From: a virus
DNA length: 25,764 bases
IMG/VR virus record: IMGVR_UViG_3300035228_000350
Location: 1 to 25,764 of that record
Reading direction: 5' to 3' (one strand)
Shown: positions 22,701-25,764 of the stretch, piece by piece
Numbering within the stretch: the stretch's first letter is position 1
Layout of the letters: each line of letters opens with the position of its first letter
Notes under the pieces: model-generated
What the model was told of the DNA's origin: nothing
Seen by the model: the letters and a program-made list of their open reading frames with translations, nothing else
The model's database searches: none
Made by a program: the position numbers and the translations under genes

Positions 22701-25700
22701 TATTCCACTTGATAAGGATCTTGGATTTGGTGTATCTACTAAGTCTTTCCAACAAGACGTAAGAAATCTATATCCACAACAAGATAGAGACAACTACGAG
22801 TCTGATCCAGAACCCACTATCACTCATGCTAGTGCCGCAGTTATTGGTGAAGTTATCACTAGTGATAAGAAGAGATCTATCACCAAAGAGTCTCTTGGGT
22901 ACTTCATGCAGGGGCAACAGGTAGGTTTTGCTGCTACTGGCGCGATAATTACTGGTACAGGTAATACAACTGTTACTCTATTCACCGAAGTTGAACATAA
23001 CTTCAACTCTGTTAAGGGTTTGAGTGTTGTTAATCCTGGCGCTGGATACAACAATGGATCAGGTATTTCAACTGTAATCTACGCTGCAGACCTTGAGAAC
23101 TCTGCTCTGATTGGTAGAAATGCTTCTGCTAAGATCACAGTCTCAGCTGCTGGTACTATTACTGGTGCATCACTATTAGATGGTGGTTGTGGATATGGTA
23201 TCGGTAATACCATGACTGTATCTTCATTCCCTGCTGGCGCTCCTAGTGTCGCTGGTGTGGTGTCAGTTACATCTATCTTCACAAATATAGGAGATGGATT
23301 GAACCTCTCTGGTTTTGAAGATCCTAAGTTAAACGGTACATTTAAAATTGTTGATGTTCCTTCATCCAAGTCTATTTCTGTTGAGATTGGAACTTCGAGA
23401 AATCTTGACCCATACTTCACAGATAGAGACGATAGAAGAGTTCCAACATATCACTTAGCAAACATTGGTGTTGGTGTTACTTATATTGATGTCTCTAAAG
23501 AGACAGGAATTTCAACACTCAGAACAGATGACAACCACGCACTTGTGGCTGGTAACGCATTTGTTATTCAAGGAACTGGAAACCCACTATTTGATGATAG
23601 GAAGTTAGTTGTTCAAGGTGTAGAGGATGGTTTACCACTTAGAAGTATTACTTTCAACGTTGGTATCATCACTGCTGGTATTGATACATCATACTCACTA
23701 GTTTCCAACAGACTGTTTGGTACTGGTATATCTGCAAACGGTAAGTCATTGAGTGCTGGTGAGAATAATCTTGCTGGTAGATCTTCATACTTCTATACAG
23801 GTATTTCTACCACAATCAATGCCCCACTGACATCTACTGATACTACCATCACACTCTCATCTACTGAAGGATTCAGAAGAGGAGACTACTGTATGATCAA
23901 TGGTGAAGTCGTAAGATTCACCTCTGACAACATTAATAATATTCTTAGAGGTCAGTTTGGTACACTGGCATCATCTGCCATAACAGGAACTACGATCAAG
24001 AAGATCAAGGTTCTCGCTATGGAACTTCGTAGACCTTCGATTCTTCGTGCATCTGGTCATACGTTTGAATATCTTGGTTACGGATCAGGAAACTACTCAA
24101 CATCATTACCACAGAAACAGGATAGAGTTCTTTCAGATCAAGAGACATTATCTGCTCAGAAGAAAGAACTAGACGGTGGTACAGTTGTTTATACTGGTAT
24201 GAACGACTCTGGAGACTTCTTCACAGGATATAAGAAGTTATCATCTATTACAGGTGAAGAGGAAGTTCTTGAAGCGCCAGTGTTCACCTATGTTGGTGAC
24301 GATGCTGAAGCAGAGACAATCAAGAGAGCATCAGGTGTATTTGATGAAGTATTGATTAGAGAATCACTCACAGTTGAGGGTGGAGACAATAACAATAGGA
24401 CATCACAGTTCTATGGTCCTGTCAACATGACAGAGAAACTTACCAACACTTCCGCAGATGGTATTGAGACTGTAAACCTATCTCTTAGAGGAGATGCCCC
24501 ACAGGGTAAAGTGTTCACAGTTGGTATCTCTACACCATTAACTGCTGCAAGATCAGGTGATATTTCATTCGTTGGTGTTCCTAACGCTGGTGGATACTTA
24601 GGTCATATCTTTGCAGAGGGTGAGTGGAGAAGATTTGGTGCAGTTTCACAGGAGAGAGACAGATCATTCTATAGGTTTGATCAGATTGGTATTGGACAGT
24701 CTGGTGTTGGTATATTTAACTTCAAGGATTCATTTGAGGTCAATGGTGTTGCCAAGATCAAAGACTTGTTTGTGTCAGGTATCGTTACCTTCGCTGCTAA
24801 CCAGTCATTTGCTGGTGTGTCTTATGACACATTGGTCATCAAGAAGAACGCAAACTTCTGGGGATATAACACTACAGGTGGTATTTCTTATGACGGAATC
24901 CCTTGGGAACAACATGGTTTCTATACACAGGTACATGAGGCTGGTACATCTAGACTTTACAATGCAGAATTTGTTGGTACTTATGTAACCTTCAAGCCTG
25001 CATCTGCAATTCACATTGAGGGACCTTATAAGTCCACATTCTCAGGTGTAAGTACAATCACAGGCACACTTGAGGTTGGTAACTTAGAGTGTGAAGGTGG
25101 TACATTCAATGGTACATTTGTTAATGCTATCAACGCTGGTATTGATACACTTTCGGTTAAGAAAGATTTGTATGCAACTGCTGGTATTATTACTGATCTG
25201 AACGTCACAGTTGGTGTAGTTACTAACGGATTGTATGCTGACATTGGTATTACAACTCTATCTCATGTGGGCACACAATATGTCAATGAGAACAGAGTAT
25301 TCACAGGTATTACTACTAACTTAGAAGTAACAAACAGTGCGACTATTGCTAACGAGACAGTCACTAACGCCACAATTACTAACTTAATAGTTCCTAACAC
25401 TGGTTCTGCTGACATTGAAATTGCAAACATTGATCAACTTACATCTACAGACATCACATTTACTGATGACTTAATCGGACCTGACGCATACTTCTCGAAT
25501 GATGTTGACTCTGATGGTATGCTTACCAGATATATTGGTAGTAAGTATGGTCCTAATCCTGGCGTAGAGTCAGAACAGTTAACTATCTTTGCTAACGCTG
25601 GTCTTTATACTTGTATCACTGGTTTCGCTATGACAATGGCGAGAATCAATATGTCGCCTGGTGGTGACGGACTTGCTGCTCCTAAGATCACCGCTGACGT

Positions 25701-25764
25701 TGGTATTATTACCGCTCTGAGTGCTGGTGGTAATTCAAACATGAGTATTGATGCAGGTCCTGCT
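19753..25764 (+). CDS. Giant beta-rich tail fibre or baseplate structural protein, C-terminus beyond the window
   Basis: One reading frame is open for 2004 codons from ATG 19753 to the window edge. It begins MPLSRLENFLKNAEGNILYV and has SQTRPFKTIQRALIEAARFS (about residues 36-55), a pectate-lyase-like right-handed beta-helix start. Beyond that it is almost wholly beta-rich. At least four sections repeat a pattern of T..xH.L..G..V.I.G, at about residues 303-352, 645-683, 863-919 and 1258-1295. GIST, GITT or TGIS turns recur throughout. A section at about 1361-1420 (LTSTDTTITLSSTEGFRRGD, then INGEVVRF) is typical of tail-attached proteins. The likely role is a fibre, wedge-outer protein or adhesin on the virion surface; T4 gp10 and long-fibre proteins are alternatives. 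There is no transmembrane or signal sequence. Confidence 0.72.
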   Translation, partial: MPLSRLENFLKNAEGNILYVNPSDFDATDSIENRGNSQTRPFKTIQRALIEAARFSYQVGKNNDKIDRTTILAYPGVHYIDNRPGFTVTNNGGNAEFKCRKNAGYEVTSLEQFTTETNFDVLDPNNELYKYNSTEGGAIMPRGTSIIGLDLRKTKLRPLYVPDPLNDDMEYGGVLRVTGTCYFTAFTIFDADITKTAYYDYDSNRKTPSYSHHKLATFTYADGVNNVLIDGTDSTLTDLDMFYFKVAKAYGDSSGRPVGNYPTFDDFEPSVDEFRIVGDLQADPVGVTSIRAGDGNTPTATLTIETNKAHGLFKDTPVLIAGITTAINSYNGSFLVDEVSSSTQFTVQTPNVPSNALPTAQEIQNSSIVVESDTVGSASPYIFNVSLRSVFGMNGLDCDGDKATGFKSMVCAQFTGISIQKDDNAFILYNPTTAIFNDTTTVSESDKPLHSNSRAIYKPNFETSHMRTRNNSVIQLVSVFAIAYARHFHAERGGDASITNSNSNFGQTALESTGFRPDSFDRDDVGYITHVIPPREITREDSTVSWLTIDTRKTIGVGVTDRFYLFGYNNQEIVPPAEIDSFKVGARNNDTLFLSLVNTLSGQAVQETYQSPVFMQVPSGIGTSGFKEYEVIRNSGVNAIISNVFQFKTAHQLVNGEKVRVFSNTGETPSGIFNDKIYFAISGGTLAADRIQLASTFNDAASRRPITGISNGGGKLRIRSTVSDKNPGDPGHPMQFDESTYTINSIPNTVGGWYLTGSSSTADNTIFSAINTIGVGVIGEETGTTFLKRRVDNRSLLDRLYRIRYVIPKEHINARAPKPGFILQESKTVGVSSASFLSADLSNPTQLKNVKIVKTATYNAQTISFTTEEPHRLQKGDTVTIRNIDSVNNSLGTFKLGYNGEFGVDNVISTKKFTVTGISTDPGLFLNQVNQRTTQQQIESLPTVQRSKAVDSFTVYRVQENKPHVPGTSGQDGVYNITMVCASIPLDKDLGFGVSTKSFQQDVRNLYPQQDRDNYESDPEPTITHASAAVIGEVITSDKKRSITKESLGYFMQGQQVGFAATGAIITGTGNTTVTLFTEVEHNFNSVKGLSVVNPGAGYNNGSGISTVIYAADLENSALIGRNASAKITVSAAGTITGASLLDGGCGYGIGNTMTVSSFPAGAPSVAGVVSVTSIFTNIGDGLNLSGFEDPKLNGTFKIVDVPSSKSISVEIGTSRNLDPYFTDRDDRRVPTYHLANIGVGVTYIDVSKETGISTLRTDDNHALVAGNAFVIQGTGNPLFDDRKLVVQGVEDGLPLRSITFNVGIITAGIDTSYSLVSNRLFGTGISANGKSLSAGENNLAGRSSYFYTGISTTINAPLTSTDTTITLSSTEGFRRGDYCMINGEVVRFTSDNINNILRGQFGTLASSAITGTTIKKIKVLAMELRRPSILRASGHTFEYLGYGSGNYSTSLPQKQDRVLSDQETLSAQKKELDGGTVVYTGMNDSGDFFTGYKKLSSITGEEEVLEAPVFTYVGDDAEAETIKRASGVFDEVLIRESLTVEGGDNNNRTSQFYGPVNMTEKLTNTSADGIETVNLSLRGDAPQGKVFTVGISTPLTAARSGDISFVGVPNAGGYLGHIFAEGEWRRFGAVSQERDRSFYRFDQIGIGQSGVGIFNFKDSFEVNGVAKIKDLFVSGIVTFAANQSFAGVSYDTLVIKKNANFWGYNTTGGISYDGIPWEQHGFYTQVHEAGTSRLYNAEFVGTYVTFKPASAIHIEGPYKSTFSGVSTITGTLEVGNLECEGGTFNGTFVNAINAGIDTLSVKKDLYATAGIITDLNVTVGVVTNGLYADIGITTLSHVGTQYVNENRVFTGITTNLEVTNSATIANETVTNATITNLIVPNTGSADIEIANIDQLTSTDITFTDDLIGPDAYFSNDVDSDGMLTRYIGSKYGPNPGVESEQLTIFANAGLYTCITGFAMTMARINMSPGGDGLAAPKITADVGIITALSAGGNSNMSIDAGPA

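Overview
This window looks like a stretch of a T4-like cyanomyovirus (a contractile-tailed phage of marine Synechococcus or Prochlorococcus). The evidence is a dense, AT-rich, almost gapless set of genes resembling T4 baseplate, hub and tube-cap genes; several 2-oxoglutarate/Fe(II)-oxygenase-type genes among the tail genes, which is typical of marine cyanophages; CTAAATA elements placed like T4-family late promoters; and a circularly permuted tmRNA gene whose tag starts with the cyanobacterial-type sequence ANNIV.FSR. All homology statements come from recognising sequence patterns by eye; no search was run.

Layout. 1-3397 (minus strand): gp53 (cut by the window edge), gp48 tube cap, an unrecognised conserved-looking protein, and gp4 head completion protein. 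A 12 to 33 bp divergent junction near 3400 separates these from the plus strand. 3410-10267: gp54 tube initiator, gp26-like hub assembly protein, a small ORF probably reached by -1 frameshifting, two long internal tail or hub proteins (565 and 623 aa, the second with a possible cell-wall hydrolase domain), and gp27 hub. 10276-16973: a small acidic protein, a large gp5-like OB-fold hub protein without a visible lysozyme, a separate beta-helical needle-like protein, and further virion proteins. 16973-19695: two 2OG-Fe(II)-oxygenase-like genes, small coiled-coil and short genes, the tmRNA locus, a small protein, and a DUF6445-like protein without visible metal ligands. 19753 to the end: one ORF of at least 2004 codons, a giant beta-rich tail fibre or baseplate structural protein that runs off the window.

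How it works together. Most plus-strand genes are joined by 1 to 8 base stop/start overlaps, so they are probably translated as coupled late operons that build the hub, tube cap and spike. The most interesting signals are (i) a canonical T_TTT_TTC slippery heptamer at the end of the gp26-like gene, followed 4 nt later by a perfect 12-bp stem-loop and an ORF in exactly the -1 frame, upstream of tape-measure-like genes, which resembles the frameshifted tail-assembly chaperones of other tailed phages; and (ii) a phage-borne permuted tmRNA with only 5 nt between its acceptor and coding pieces and an unusually long (24-codon) tag.
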